A stretch of 64,000 nucleotides of DNA from Crocodylus rhombifer (Eukaryota > Chordata > Crocodylia > Crocodylidae). The position numbers and the translations under genes were made by a program. Position 1 is the first letter of the stretch, and every line of letters starts with the position of its first letter. Positions 48,182 through 61,355 of the stretch are shown here, piece after piece. Below the pieces are notes generated by a model. That model saw nothing but the letters and a program-made list of their open reading frames with translations. It made no database searches and was not told the origin of the DNA. The DNA lies in contig JAVSML010024608.1 in NCBI GenBank assembly GCA_038503035.1, positions 1-64,000 of the forward strand, given 5' to 3'.

Positions 48182-49024
48182 ATGAGTGTAAATGATGCTG
48201 GAGGAAGACGACGCTTTGAGGACAGTGAGTTCACATTACACATATACCCTGGGAACATTGCTGAAGGGACTATCTATTGCCCCATTACTGCCAGAAAAAC
48301 TTCAACAGCTGCTGAGGTGATAGACTCTCTCATTAATAAACTCCAGCTAGACAAAACAAAATGTTATGTCTTAGCAGAGGTGAAGGAGTTTGGTGGGGAG
48401 GAATGGATTCTCAACCCTACAGACTGCCCAGTCCAGCGCATGATGTTGTGGCCCCGTATGGCACTTGAGAACCGACTGAGCGGGGAGGATTATCGTTTCC
48501 TTCTGCGAGAGAAGAATCTAGATGGGTCAATTCATTATGGCAGCCTCCAGTCCTGGTTACGGGTGACGGAAGAGCGTCGCAGGATGGTGGAACGTGGATT
48601 CCTTCCTCAGCCACCGCAGAAGGACTATGACGACCTGTGTAGTTTACCAGACTTAAATGAGAAAACACTCTTGGAAAATCTTCGAAACCGCTTTAAGCAG
48701 GAAAAAATTTACACTTATGTAGGCAGCATCCTAATAGTTATCAATCCATTCAAGTTTCTCCCTATTTACAATCCAAAGTATGTCAAAATGTACGATAACC
48801 ATCAGCTTGGAAAGCTGGAGCCCCATATTTATGCTGTGGCTGATGTGGCCTACCATGCAATGCTTCAGCGCAGGAAGAACCAATGCATTGTCATTTCAGG
48901 AGAAAGTGGGTCAGGGAAAACACAGAGCACAAACTTTCTGATTCATCACCTCACTGCTCTCAGCCAGAAGGGGTTTGCTAGCGGAGTAGAACAGATTATT
49001 CTTGGAGCTGGACCAGTGCTTGAG
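48182..49024 (+). CDS. MYO9A: MYO9A (unconventional myosin-IXa), first coding exon, residues 1-281
   Basis: This is the first coding exon of myosin-IXa, a single-headed actin motor whose tail carries a RhoGAP domain that turns off Rho at sites of actin remodelling. The ATG at 48182 opens a frame of 281 codons ending exactly at a GAG|gtaaga donor. Residues about 14-112 form the N-terminal Ras-associating-like domain (it contains [17 protein letters not shown]). Residues from about 146 begin the motor head, with NPFKFLPIY at 188-196 and the ATP-binding P-loop GESGSGKT at 240-247. The start [14 protein letters not shown] and the linker [16 protein letters not shown] fit MYO9A; the paralogue MYO9B diverges strongly here. 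The frame has no stops or gaps and looks functional. The rest of the head, the IQ motifs, the C1 domain and RhoGAP must lie on exons beyond the window. Family identity comes from recall of vertebrate MYO9A, not a search. Confidence 0.96.
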
Positions 49025-49030
49025 GTAAGA
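49025..49030 (+). other. MYO9A: Splice donor (phase 0) after codon 281 of MYO9A
   Basis: GAG|gtaaga matches the vertebrate donor consensus. The coding homology stops exactly here at ...GAGPVLE, and the frame then runs into a stop two codons later, at 49031-49033. Confidence 0.93.
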
Positions 49031-51673
49031 TGAAAGTAATACTAATGATGAAGCTATTTTTGATGTGTTACAAAAAATAGTCCTGATTTTATAGTATGAG
49101 TCTGTGTACTGCCCAAATGATAATAGTAAGCAGGATTACCACACTATTACGAATAGTGTGTAGGTGTGTGTCTTTATAAAGCAAATACAGTTTTAACGCT
49201 CTTGAAAAAATGCAGTGAATAGTTATTTGGGGAATTTATTAAAAACATTTGTTTTCACTTTAACTAAAATAATCTAAAAATGCATGGAAATCCCAAAATG
49301 ATTATTTTTAGTTAACAAGAGACTTAATTTAAAAATGGAGCTTACTGCATGTAGTATATTGACTGTGTTACTGTCAGTGTTTAACTGTTAACTTTATTTG
49401 AGGTTTTATGCATGAAGATGCTTTGTACTCGGGTTTTGGCATGCCCAAATTGTCTTTCTCCCACCCATCAGGAAAAAAGCTTCTATATACTATATTGTCT
49501 TGCACACAGCATGCCCCAGAATATAATGCATGACTTGCTTTTGAAAGGCGGAGTGAGGGGGGAAAGATTTTGCCTTGTAGAGAGCAACTGAGTAGCAGCA
49601 GCTAGGGAGCAGATCCTGTCCATTGTTCAGCTCCCTGTGGATCACCCATAAATGGCAGAACCTTTTGCTTACCATATTCCTCACATGTGGTACACACTCC
49701 AATTTCCAGCAGGTGGGCTTGTTTGATTCCCCTCCCCCCCAAGAAAAGGAGTGTGTCGTATACAAGAAAATACAGTACTTTAATTTTTACATATGGAATG
49801 TCACTAAATGTGAATATTTGTAAGAAAAATATTTACCTAGTTGGAAAGTAATTTCATAGCAAAGGAACTTAATGGGTTGCAAGTACTAGAACACTGTATG
49901 TTTAAAAATAGCCTTCTTGTTGAAGCTTGTTTAATTTCTTCAATTAGTGGTTATAAAGGCTCCCTGCATCTAAAAGGGTGATCCTTGGCATTCAACATCC
50001 TGTGCCAGGGGGAAGTGGTAACATCTGTCTGGGAAACTAGATTTGAAAGAATTTGTTTAGCAATTTGAGGTGGAGTGATGCTACACCTATGTTTAAAGGA
50101 AGTTGGTATGAAGGAAGTTTGCTTGCTAGGAAAAAGAATGCTTCTGGGTGGAGGAAACTGCCTTCAGCTCCCTAAAACAATATGTAAAAAGGTGTGCTGT
50201 ATTGTTTTCTTTTGTGAATTAGTGTCTTGACTGTATATCCAAGGAATTTTATTAGTCTTGTGTTTTTCATTGCTATCCATTATTGGATGTTTAGCAGCAG
50301 TCAGTAGTCCCTCCCACATTTAGATAAATTCCTACTCAGCCCCAGCTTCTTGCAAGGGTCCATTGTTAGGGCAGGGGCAGAAACCCCTAGCCAAAGGAGG
50401 GAGGGAACCCAGAGACTGCTGCTGCAGCTGGAGTAAAGGAGGGAGCAGTGACTGGGTGAGAGCCTGGGGCTGCACATTTAACCCCTCACAGGCCTTTGGA
50501 GGAAGTAGGGATCTGTGGTTTGGTTTTTCTTTTTTGGAGGTAGTATCACCATGTGTTGAAGTCTTTACTTTTTCATATTCAGCTTTGGATGCTGTGAATT
50601 TTAGTAAACCAGTCTGGATGTAAAAAAAACAAAACAACAACAACAAAAACCCTATCAATTGTTTTGGACATGCCTTCACTTGGGAGAGACGTTTCCTAGC
50701 AAAATAGAGGTGAAAGAAAATCTCAGGGACTTCTACAAAGATTCGCTGCTGTATTGAATCTTTTAAAATAAATAATGATGCACTTTTCCAATTTTCTTTC
50801 TTCTAAAGCATCTGCTGTTGTTGGGAAAGACTAGACCTGTGTTTTCTATGAAGTCCATTAAAAATGATCAGACTAGACCCTAAGCTGTAGTTCCCCATGT
50901 TCAACTATGGTTATCTCAATGCACACCCTGACTTATTTCAAGGTGTGCAGTTCTTTTCCTTTTATAAGCAATGACGGTGGTGGTAACTAGTGATCACAGA
51001 GCCATTTTTAAGGCAAAGTATTTAACACCAAAGAACTTAAGAAAAATAGATCCTAAATGAATTGACCAGTCCATACTTATACCAATTTTTTCCCTCCTAA
51101 GGCTCACCATTCCCCGAAACTGGAGAAGTTCTAATTTCTTCATGGTTCAGTATCCCATAACCGTTTTTAGTTTCAGCTTGAAGTCGTGGACAGATCCCAC
51201 CTATGCTCCGAGTCCCTTCCTCTTCAACTTCTGAAAGCACTTTTAACTGCTTATAGCCCTTTTGCATATTAGTGCATAGGGTAGCAAAACAGCTGTGTCA
51301 CTTTAGTCAAGAGTATTGTCATTGCCTTGTAGTTGTCCTGTCAAATGTGTTTTTGGAGACTTGCTTATGCATAGCTACTGTGTTGTTCGCTTGCTTTTTT
51401 CCATTAGCCCCGTCTCCCGTTAAGCAAAACTAGTGCATTTTGATCAGTCAGTCAAGTCTTACAATCTGATATGCCTCACTGTTGGTGTTATAGTGTTCAT
51501 ATGGGTATTCTTAGATTATTTCTCAGCATTTTCAGGTCTGTCATGCACAAGATTATTTTTTGAGAAGTGAGACCTACCAATTTTGAATGTGTTAAGACTG
51601 TCAGTTCACAAGTAAACATAGGTTTCCATGTTACCCTTGAGTTGGGCAGAGGGCAGAGCAGGGTGGTATCGAA
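49031..51673. other. MYO9A intron, nothing recognised
   Basis: I looked for the next MYO9A coding segment (expected to continue AFGNAKT) and did not find it. A CAA-rich run lies at about 50628-50650. Confidence 0.5.
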
Positions 51674-51970
51674 GGACATTTTTACACGTGCTCTGGGAGG
51701 GGGCGGAGGGTTTTCTTTAATTAGTGAGCTGCATCAATTAAAAGTGTCCAAGCATCATGTGCACCAATGTCCACTGAGCTGAAGAATGGCGGTGGGGTGC
51801 TTTGAACTAAAGCTCATTGAATGATAACATCGTCAGCGGTGGATGTGATGCTGGGGTCTGTTGGAGCGTGTTAATTTCCGCGCTCCAGCAGACTTAACCA
51901 ATCGAGTCTGTTTCCACACGCTGGATTTCCAGCATGTGAGGGTTGGGTCCCTCCACATTTATAAGAGCCC
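51674..51970. mobile_element. Palindromic MITE, copy D (hairpin arm partly lost)
   Basis: The ends GGACATTTTTACACGTG and, inverted, GGGCTCTTATAAATGTGG match the family. The left arm GAATGGCGGTGGGGTGCTTT is present. After CATTGAATGA the complementary arm is missing, so the hairpin cannot form as in copies A-C. Confidence 0.75.
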
Positions 51971-52230
51971 TTAAAGACTAACCTTTTCAGATAAGCTTTT
52001 GTAGGCTATAGCCTATGCTTACTTCATTAGATGCTATGAATGGACTTTCAGAGAACAGGATAGAGAAAGGAGGAAAGAATAGGGGGAGGGAGGCATTCCT
52101 GAGCGGGGAAGGTGAGTTGAAGAGATCAAAAGGGATAAACAAAGCAGTTAACTCACTGAGGGCATGAGCGATTTTACAAGCTAGTCTGGGTAAATGGGAT
52201 AGAATCCAGAATCCCTGCTGAGACCACACT
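51971..52230 (-). mobile_element. Penelope-like fragment with strongly decayed hammerhead-like core (copy 4)
   Basis: The minus strand has CTAATGAAGTAAGCATAGGC then TATAGCCTACAAAAGCTTAT and ends GGTTAGTCTTTAA. This follows the order of a widespread sauropsid repeat whose intact form has CTGATGA and CGAAA around a stem. It starts directly at the MITE boundary. Confidence 0.4.
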
Positions 52231-55200
52231 CAAGAGAATCCATTCTGTGGTTGATTTCTTGTTCCACAGTTTCTCATACAGGCTTATTTCCCCACACTTC
52301 AACTATTAAGTCTTTCATATATTTAATTTATTGTTCAAATGCACCTTCCACATAAGACTTCCTGGCTTACTAACCTGTGGGTGTGTTTAAGCTATTTTAA
52401 TTCCAGCTTAATCACTTTTTGTGTGGGATCATGCATAAGGAGCCACCTCTCAGTAATATGTATAAAACCTATCAAAATGCATACAGCAGAGTCCACCTAC
52501 AAAAAGTATCCCCCACGTGTCCTTTTAATACAGATGCATGCACTTACAAAGCCCACCCAAGTACATGGTAAATCTATTTAAAGAAAAAAAAAAAAAAAAA
52601 GAAACCTTCCAATGAATTAAACTCCTACATTGTCTGCAGTCAAGAGAACAAACAATGGATCCCTGGCAATCCTTATTGTTCCTGTTCCTTAGCTCTCTCT
52701 GTTAGTAAATGCCATTTTAGTATGTTAGTACTGCTGCGATTCAGAAGTTCCTTGTTTCCAAGGGTTGTAATGATTGCTTGCGTTTCTCAAGATCCAAGTG
52801 CTTAGACTTGATCTCCTAACTGTTGGCATATAGGGTCTCATAAATTGTTTAGAAGGAGGCATTACTGTAGAAACTAGAGAATTTGTCCTCCATTTTCATG
52901 TTTATTCTTTCTAAGATCTCATGCATAATCGTAGGATTCAAGATTGGGAACAATACAATGATGAGTTTTGGTTTTATTCACTAGATCTCTGTCTTGTAGC
53001 ATGCCAACAAGGGTATTTTCTATTCACAGAATCACTATTTTCCTCAACTTTAGCCATGTGAGGGTGCATACCAATTCCATGGTACCCTTATTTCTACACT
53101 CTTCTAGCTGTCTCCAGATTACTCAGCTATATTATTCCGGCTGTCAATAATGGTTATTCCAGAAATTTTTCCAGCTATCAGTTTAATTGAAAACAATCAC
53201 AGTTGAAGTAGTTTTAAAATTACGTTGTTCATGCTTCTGTGTTTTTCCCGTTTCCTTCCTAGAATTTTGGGGCCAATTTCTTCAGCTAGAGTAACTCTGT
53301 TGTAGTCAATGGAGTTACGCTGATATCAAGTTGTTTGGTTTATTCTCTGCATTTTTATATTTTTGATCCAGCTTGTGTCACATTTCTGTATCCCTTGCTT
53401 CTTCCTTTCTGCTTTTTTCCTTTCCTATTCTTTTATTTTATGTTTTTCCTCCTCAGTCCCAACATTGCCTCTCTTATCCTGTACTGTGACATGCAGGGGG
53501 ATGCCCAGCACAGCTTGCTTTGGAGTGCAGACCTGTCCCTCTAGTCAATCATGAGAGATAATGGGCATTGATGCATTTCTTTTGTGTTCAAACCTGTAAT
53601 TTAGGGAATGAGTAACTGAACTAGTTCTACTCCAGGCTGTTATGACACCCACTCTTCCCATGTTTGTATGCTTCCCTCCCCGCCACCTCTCCACAAGTGC
53701 TTCAAATAGCAATGAAGAATTGTGCCTCTGGGAATGGATAGCTCAGATTCATTCTCATTAATGTTGACATGAACAGACTGCATCCTATGCAGTTTCGCTG
53801 TGCTCCTGTGGCACCCTTGGATATATTGTGTGACACAGTACCATGCATATCCATCTCTGTGAACGTTCCCTTGCAGGGATAATTGGAAAAAGTAATTATG
53901 GGATTCCCATGATCCTTGGCCAAATTAGACTTTTGGGGACCACTGTCAAGGCACATCAATATTTTTCATTTAGTAATCTTGGCAATGTCGTTTGAATATT
54001 TTACAAACCAAGTCAGTGGTGCATACAGATTCCTGCTTTCTAAACCTTAGTGCCAACATTTGATGTGTATTAAGTCTTGCATCTATAAAAGGAAATGCCT
54101 TTTCACTTTATTTATTTATTTATTTATATTGGCAGAATGTGATTCAGTAGACAAACTTGTTTTGTGCTTGAGCTTCCTGAGTGTGTGACAGATGTGTAGT
54201 AATAACCCATTTGAGTGGCAGTTTTGACACATTTGGCATGCTTATATTTGACAAGTCTGGTTTGCTTCAAACAAATCTTGTTAATAAGCTGGTATTCAGT
54301 TTCAGTATGTGTGCTGGTATTATTTGAACAGTGTGTTCTAATCAGTCTTTTTTTCCTTGATAAATAATATTATGCAAGTGCTATACCTACTCAGATTGTA
54401 GAAAGTATCCAAGTAGGGCTAAAAGGAAGTAACTTATTCTTTGGTTTCTTCTTTATTTCTTGATTTTTGATGTGCTTGTTTTTAAAGTCTCTAATCAAAG
54501 TAAAAGTATTTAATTGTTTTCTATACAAAGTTAGCTTTTCTTTTGGTGTAGCCAAGAGGGAATATTCACTAAGAACATGGTTGTCATTTCAAACTAGCTG
54601 GCCTACACCTACAAGGATATATAGGTAGGGACCTACTTAAAGCGTGGTTTCATGATGTGTGTGCTGACCGAGCAGTTGTCATCCTAGGTGCCTCTGTGGC
54701 CCAGGTTACCGAGGTTTGCAGACCTAACTGAATTAACTTAAGACTTCCTGGTCAGGATCCCATGCAACAAGTCAACATCCTAATCAACTGAAACGCTTCA
54801 AACCTCATTTAATTTTTCTGGGCCTGATTTATAAGTGGAAATACTGAGGTAGTCTGAACTCTTTTAGCTGATACTAATGCAGAGCCAAAACTTGTTGTGC
54901 TAGTTATGTGTCATTCCCCAGAAAGCTTTACAGATGAATATCATTTTTTTTCTTTTGCATATGGCTTGTCAGGTATTGCCTCAAAGTTTCAAGTCTAGAC
55001 TACTTGAAAAGAATGCATATGTTGTGAGAGAGGGGGAGTAATTTAAGGTTGGATTTCACCTGTTAAATCAGTTTCTTGGCACTGCTTAAAATTTTAAGAC
55101 TGTGCCTGTGGGCTCATCTGGAATCTAATCTAATTCTCAGAAAGCTGTGTGAATCAGAAGTTGATGCCAAAACACAGGCTTGGGAAACTAATCAATCTAG

Positions 55201-55792
55201 ATTTTCAGCTCTGAATTCCAAGGAAAATTTCTGAGTACTCTTTTCCCTGTTTGAGCAATCAGGTGTCTTTATAGGGACATTATCGACAGCCTTCCCTGCT
55301 AGCATAGTGACTTGGTGAAGTGTGGCCCCAAAATGCCTCTTTTCTCATGACAGTAGTTAACAAGGCTTTGACTACCCCAAATTCACTTTTTCCCAATCCT
55401 CTGCTAGGGACAATAACTTTAAAACTTTTAGTTCAGATTTTTTCTTTCTTTTGCACTCCTATCTAAATAACACCAAGATGAAAGCATGCATGCTTATGTA
55501 GGGGGAGAGTAATCCTAACCAATAATTTGTCCTGGGCATGCCTTTGTGAACTTGCAGTTAATATTTTGTGCATACACCAGTGTTGGGGCCATATTAGCTT
55601 TCAGGAATATTATAGATGGAAATAAATTTTGAGTCAGTTACTTATCACATGAAGTATCCACTCTACCTTTGTAGCTATACCAGTCCTACTGTCTTCCCTT
55701 TTTATATGCACTTTATGCATTTCTAATATGCTTCTTTTAACTCTTGAAGTGACACGCACACAGTTTTTGCAGCTTTGACTTGACTTTTCATG
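52231..55792. other. MYO9A intron, nothing recognised
   Basis: A-run at 52582-52600 and a TTTA microsatellite at about 54107-54127. No exon. Confidence 0.45.
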
Positions 55793-56450
55793 AAGTCATA
55801 GTGGACTTTGAGATGAACATGAGTTGTCAGTGTGATGAAATCATCAGCAAAGCTAACCATACTTTATCATGCACCAGCAGATGTATGACAAATAGATCCA
55901 AAGAGGTGATACTTTCCCTCTGTGCGGCATTGGTTAGAGAGCAGTTGGAGTACTGCATCCAGTTTTGGGTGCTGTACTTCAAGAAGGATGTTGATAGACT
56001 TGAGGGGTACAGAGAAGGGCCACTTGTATGGTTAGGGGCTTACAGGACAAGCCCTATGAGGAGAGACTGAGGGACCTGGATCTCTTCAGCCTCCACAAGA
56101 GAAGGCTGAGAGGTGATCTTGTGGCTGCCTACAAATTCATTAGGGGGGTGCAGCAAGGGATTGGAGATGCTCTGTTCACCGGAGGTAACAAGGAACAGTG
56201 GTCACAAACTGACAGAGAGCAGATTTAGGCTAGGTATCAGGAAAAACTTCGTCATGGTAAGGGTGGCCAAAACTTGGAATGGCCTTTCAGGGGAGGTGGT
56301 GCTCTTCTTTACATTGGAGGTCTTTACAAGAAGACTGGAGAGGCATCTGGCTGGGGTCATCTGACACCAGCGCTCTTTCCTGCCTATGCAGGGGGTCGGA
56401 CTCGATGATCTGTTGAGGTCCCTTCCGACCCTAACATCTATGAATCGATG
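55793..56450 (+). mobile_element. CR1 LINE 3' end
   Basis: The copy begins in the last third of ORF2 (MNMSCQCDEIISKANHTLSC). A frame change near 55980-56030 separates it from RGLQDKPYEERLRDLDLFSL. The tail ends TCCCTTCCGACCCTAACATC. It is 5' truncated with several lesions. Confidence 0.88.
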
Positions 56451-59363
56451 AAGTTTTTTTATGCTGTACTGAAGAACTTTGTTCTTTCAGGTCCAGGGAG
56501 GCAAGCCTAGACCGTCACATCTTGGGGAAGGTGCAGTTGTGATGCAGACCTTTGATTTACCAGTCTTTTGCTAATTTTTCTGGCTGCTCACTCAGTTTGG
56601 AGGGAAGTTGGATGCTGCAGAAATCTTCCCACTGTCAGTTACTGTAGGCCTTCAGCCTCAGGGCTTCTCTCTGTTCAAATAATTGTCAGCTCTTTTCCCC
56701 CTGCCCTCCCTATACCTAGAAGCCTGCTACTTTTTTTTCCTTTAAAGTACACAGGGAGGAAAATAAAAGCAGTCGGAAAGAGCCTTGGGTAGCAGTAGAA
56801 TTAGGGAGCAAGAATGTTATTTTCTTTCTTGTTGATCCCTAGCCCCATGCAGGAGATCAGAAGAAGTGAAGATCACCTTCCTTTATTTCTCCTGCTTCTT
56901 TTAATTGCCTAGAGTAGAACATTTTTATTTTTAAATTGAAAGCCCAAGTTTTCAACATTCAAATGATTTGCTTGCTAATGCAGATGTTCAAAAACTTAAC
57001 ATGTAATACCTTGTGAAATGCCACTTAAATGAAGTTAAGGATCTAGCTACATGTTTTGGTAAACTTTCTTTATATTTTTCCTCTTTTCTACAAAATAGCA
57101 ACAAGAAGTTGGAAGACTGAAATCTTGTACAAACAGCCTTAAGCCAGGAACCTCCTTTCAGTACTAAATTCAAATTTTGTAGGAAAAACATCAACATTGA
57201 TCTGTGATAAAAGTTAGCAGTTTTGGAGTCAACAGGATTTCCTGGTTGAATTTTGGAGTGGGGACAAGCCAGGCTTTATTAAGCGTGTTTACACTCCTAT
57301 AGAAGATGAGCACTTCCTTCAGTATGCTGTATAGTAACTGGATGAAAACAACTTTTGTAGGTTTTTTTGCAACGTTAATAGATGTATTCAGTTTTATTAT
57401 TTTGCTTCTATAATATTTATATTTTATTTTATCCACTTCCCTGGGGCAGACTGGTGCAGTGGTACATTAGCATCCCCCGTTGATTTCTGCTCCTTCCAAA
57501 GTTTAAAAGCAACAGCCTGGCAGTGGCAGCAGCTTGTCTAGTCGGGCAGTGGTGAGGGAGTCTGTTGCCTTCATGGCTCATCATCATCCTCCTGATCCCA
57601 TCTAAACTCTTCATTCCATAGTGTTAGTGACACTCTCTTCTTTCTAATGGTCTGGATATTTCATCAGTCAAGCTAGCCTTTGTTTTGCGATTCCAGTTTG
57701 CTGTTTGCTGTTTCTGGTAATGAAGCTACTATTTCACAACCCATTAGATTTTTAAACAAATCATTCTAATGAAGTTCTGCTTGTTTTTGCTTCTATCTTA
57801 AGCTGAATACTAGGCCCCTAGCATATTAGTAAAGCTTCTAGCTTATTTTTAACTAGAGAAAAATATATTTTATGTGTGATGATGATCCTTACCATCTGCA
57901 CCCGCCTTTTTTAAAATTCTTGGTCTGCTCATAACACTCTCTCTCTGCTAGCAACCAGTATGCCTCTTACAAAAGAAAACCCCCAGGGAAATTCTTCTCT
58001 AAATGACCAAAATATCCCTACTAAGATAGTAATCATGTGTGTGGTGGGGTTAGACATGTTGTTCTGAGGGGTTTGCTTTAGGTCTTACTGTTCATAACTT
58101 TCCCAATGTCATCTTCAACTTGTTTAACTCTTGCGAGGGGCATTCTGTGCCTGGAAACTTGCCCCAGTTATGGTTGGTGCAGTAAAAGACCTCGCTAAAC
58201 ATACCTCTTGCATGTGCCCTGGACTATCATGGGTACTAAAGCACTACAAAACTAATTGCTCAGCTTGGGAAGATTTACAAGGACATCAGCTCAAGCTGAG
58301 TACGTCGCCATAGCATCTGTTTTCAAGCATAATTCCTGTGTTCCTTTGAGTTGTTCACTTGCTTAAGAAACCAATTTTGAACAAAATAAATAAAAAATGT
58401 AGACAGACTGCTTCACTTATGGTAACTGTGATGAGCAGTTACTGTTGCCAGACAAGGCTAGTATGAAGAATTGAATTTTCCTATTGGTATACCTATGATT
58501 ACTCAGTTTGGTTTCCATTAAAAGTTAGCATTTAACTTCTGATAGCAACAGACACACCATGGTTTTTCCTAGCAGACTTGCTTAGAAAATCTTGGGAGTG
58601 GTGGCAGCCATTCATCAGCAACTTTAGAAAGCATGCAACTGCTTAAGTAGGTGTTTAAGGCACTGTTAGAAGTTACTTTGTCAACGGCATGGGATAGAAA
58701 TCTAATTGCCTTTTTAAACAAAAACTTAAGTACTTCCCCGTCCCGTCCTGTTCCCCCCCACCTTACTGGCAAGTGGATTTTTTCAAGCCCTTTTAAAGGA
58801 TATAATTTTGTTTTTAATCCTAAAGAATTACTTTGTAATACATAGCTTTATTGTCTGTCTTTTTACTTGGGTAATTTGAATCGGAGAGTTGCTTTAATTC
58901 TTGGCAGCTAGGGAATCTGAACACTGTTGTGTACGAGGAAAAAAAGTTTTGCTGTTTACATTTGTTATAGTAGTGCTGCTCAGCTTTAAAGTTCAACAAG
59001 AAGTTACTGAATGGGGTTAAGGGTCAAGTAACTAGAAGAATTAGGCATGTCTTGGGTTTTCAGTACATGCAGCTGACATCCAGCAATGTGAGGTTGTGTG
59101 ACCTTAAGTTAAATATGTATACCATTTCATAGGAAAGGTCAGCCAGTTAGTGCTTCACTGATCCACATGTTCATGCCATACTAGTTTGAAGCAACCTCGA
59201 ATGGTGTATGCACACATCCCCAGGTAATTTCAGGTTGGGCATAATTCCTGTGAAATTCCGTTGTGTTAACTCTTCTGATACTACTGAAACTTTTTTTTTC
59301 CATGGCAAATTAGTGGTGTAGTCATACTTGGAATGTAAAGCTGAAGTAAAACTCTATGCACGC
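56451..59363. other. MYO9A intron, nothing recognised
   Basis: No exon or clear repeat. Confidence 0.45.
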
Positions 59364-59371
59364 TAGAGGAG

Positions 59372-60157
59372 TAGGGTTGTGTGAAGCTTCGGTCTCTGAT
59401 TCGATTTGGCAGAGATTCAGCCAATTCGGTGGCTGAATATCTGAATCAGAATTGAATCGGGAGACCCTTTAATCTCTCTGAATTGAGTCGGAACTCTCCA
59501 AATCGACTCAGAGATTTGGAAAGGTTTGACGATTTGAACATAGACACAGCTTTAAATGTTTTTTCTGTATACCTCAAGGTACCAGGCGGCTTGTGAATTC
59601 TGCGATGCTGGGATGGATGGAGCATCTCACCGGAGTGCAGGGCAGTCCCCAGTGTGCTCAGCAGCAGACTCGGAAGTGGAGTAGAAGCACTTCCAGTCCA
59701 CTTGTGGGTCCACCGGGGAGCACACTAGGGGCCCCCCCACACTCCCTGGCTCGGTGACTGGTGCCCCCTGGGTCTGGGGGGGGCACCTGGGGTCCCCCCC
59801 CATGGCTGATTGCTGTGCTGGAGGGAATGGGGGGGGTCCTGTACGCTTGGCGGCAGACCCAGAAGTGGACCGGAAGTACTTCTGATCTGCTTCCGGGTTT
59901 GCCGCCAAGCACACGGGGGGGCCCCCCTGCACTCCTGTAGTACGGTTGGTCTGCCCCACCATCACAGTGTTCATGAGCCACACCTGATACCTCGAGGTAT
60001 GTAGAAAAAACATTTAAAGCTGTGACTATTGCCGAATCACTGATTCTCTGAATCAGCATTGAATATTCAGATTCAGTGATCCAAATGAACTAATTGAATC
60101 ACTGTCCTCGAGTCGGGCTCAATCCAAATTGAATACTGCCCATTTTCCACGCCCCTA
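59372..60157. mobile_element. Foldback hAT-like element, second copy, exact 8-bp target duplication
   Basis: The ends are TAGGGTTGTGTGAAG and, inverted, TAGGGGCGTGGAAAA. TAGAGGAG lies on each side (59364-59371 and 60158-60165). The outer arms are homologous to those of 19996-21454. Inside is a different second inverted pair (59543-59583 with 59985-60026, containing CAGCTTTAAATGTTTTTTCT), then GC-rich palindromic sequence around 59660-59930. The frames there are not genes. Confidence 0.9.
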
Positions 60158-60165
60158 TAGAGGAG

Positions 60166-60442
60166 CATGCAGTTCCACAATGGTGGACTTTGAATAACTT
60201 GAGAAGATGATAAACTTTGGGAATATTGACCTGCATTTTGTAAAATATGCATCAGCTATACTTTTATTTAAAAGCAGCTTAACTACTGGAGCTGAAAGAA
60301 ATTTGATTTGCAAATACAGTGATGAGACATTAGGGCAGCTGTCTTACAATTACAGTGCTTGGCTGTTTAAGAAAATTGAACTCTGAGATGTTTCAGTCTT
60401 TGTTCTGTATATCACAAATATGAAAAATCTTACAGCAAAAGC
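60166..60442. other. MYO9A intron, nothing recognised
   Basis: No supported element. Confidence 0.4.
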
Positions 60443-60570
60443 CAGTATTATTGTCTCCATTTTATAGGTGGGGGAACTGAGGCACAGAGAAGGGACATGA
60501 TTTTGCTGAGGAATTGGGATATAACCAAGGTCTTCAAAGTCCTAGTTCAGGCTGTTGCCTGCTCAGCCAA
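60443..60570 (-). mobile_element. MIR-type SINE
   Basis: TCCATTTTATAGGTGGGGGA, ACTGAGGCACAGAGAAGGGA and the following ATAACCAAGGTCTTCAAAGT are the complement of the MIR core and tRNA-like parts, in MIR order. This is an ancient amniote-wide family. Confidence 0.8.
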
Positions 60571-61136
60571 GTTGTCTCCCAGTAAGTTCCTTGAACCTAA
60601 AAATCAAATTTAAGGATTACTGTTTGAATTGACCCCGTCGTTGTCCCATCTATGAGTTGAGCTGCCAGAATGCGTTGTCTAACTTAAAAATTGCAGTTAA
60701 AAAAATCATCCAGTGATTTCTTCCGCACCTCCTAATGCTTTGTTTTTCTGATTTTAAATTGATGTTAAAATGCTGGGATCAAGATTCTTTTGATTTGTTT
60801 TTAATTGCTGGTAGTTTACTTTATAACTCAAAACTACCACCTTTGCAGTTTATGGATTGAAAGTATTAAAACTACTTGATACAGTAAAGTCAATGCAGTA
60901 GAACAAAGCTTATCTAATTTCCCCTTAATGAGTTGATTTAATTTGCTTAGTAAAATTTCTTAAGGACTGTTATACTTTAATTGCGGCAGTCTGTTATGTA
61001 TAAACACTTAGTTGTATGGAACAAGAGGACATTCTGGGTAAATTAAGTGGTCTGAGAAGCATCTGTTTTGATCATTATTACTGTTGCATTTTTATTGCCT
61101 CCATCACAAAGTAGCTTTCAAACTAAAAAATAACAA
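60571..61136. other. MYO9A intron, nothing recognised
   Basis: No gene signal. Confidence 0.4.
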
Positions 61137-61355
61137 CGTGTTTACCCAAATCCAAGATGGCTTCAAATTGAATAACCCCTCCCCCCAATAATTGGATTTA
61201 AAATTTGTTTTAATTTTTAATTGAATTATAAATTTGCCACCTGCCCCACCATGCCTGTGCCTGCCCTCCCACCCTGCCTTCCCAACCCTCTGCTCCCACC
61301 TGCAGCCTGATTAGGGCGGGAAACCTTGTCTTGGATTCGAGTAAATATGGCAAAT
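61137..61355. mobile_element. TIR element of the 618-1535 family (copy 3, short)
   Basis: GTGTTTACCCAAATCCAAGA at the left mirrors CTTGGATTCGAGTAAATATG at the right, and CCAATAATTGGATT matches the shared subterminal block. At about 220 bases it is an internally deleted form. Confidence 0.65.

Noticed and set aside
48417..48668. 83-codon minus-strand frame opposite the MYO9A exon
   Set aside because: Shadow of the coding strand.
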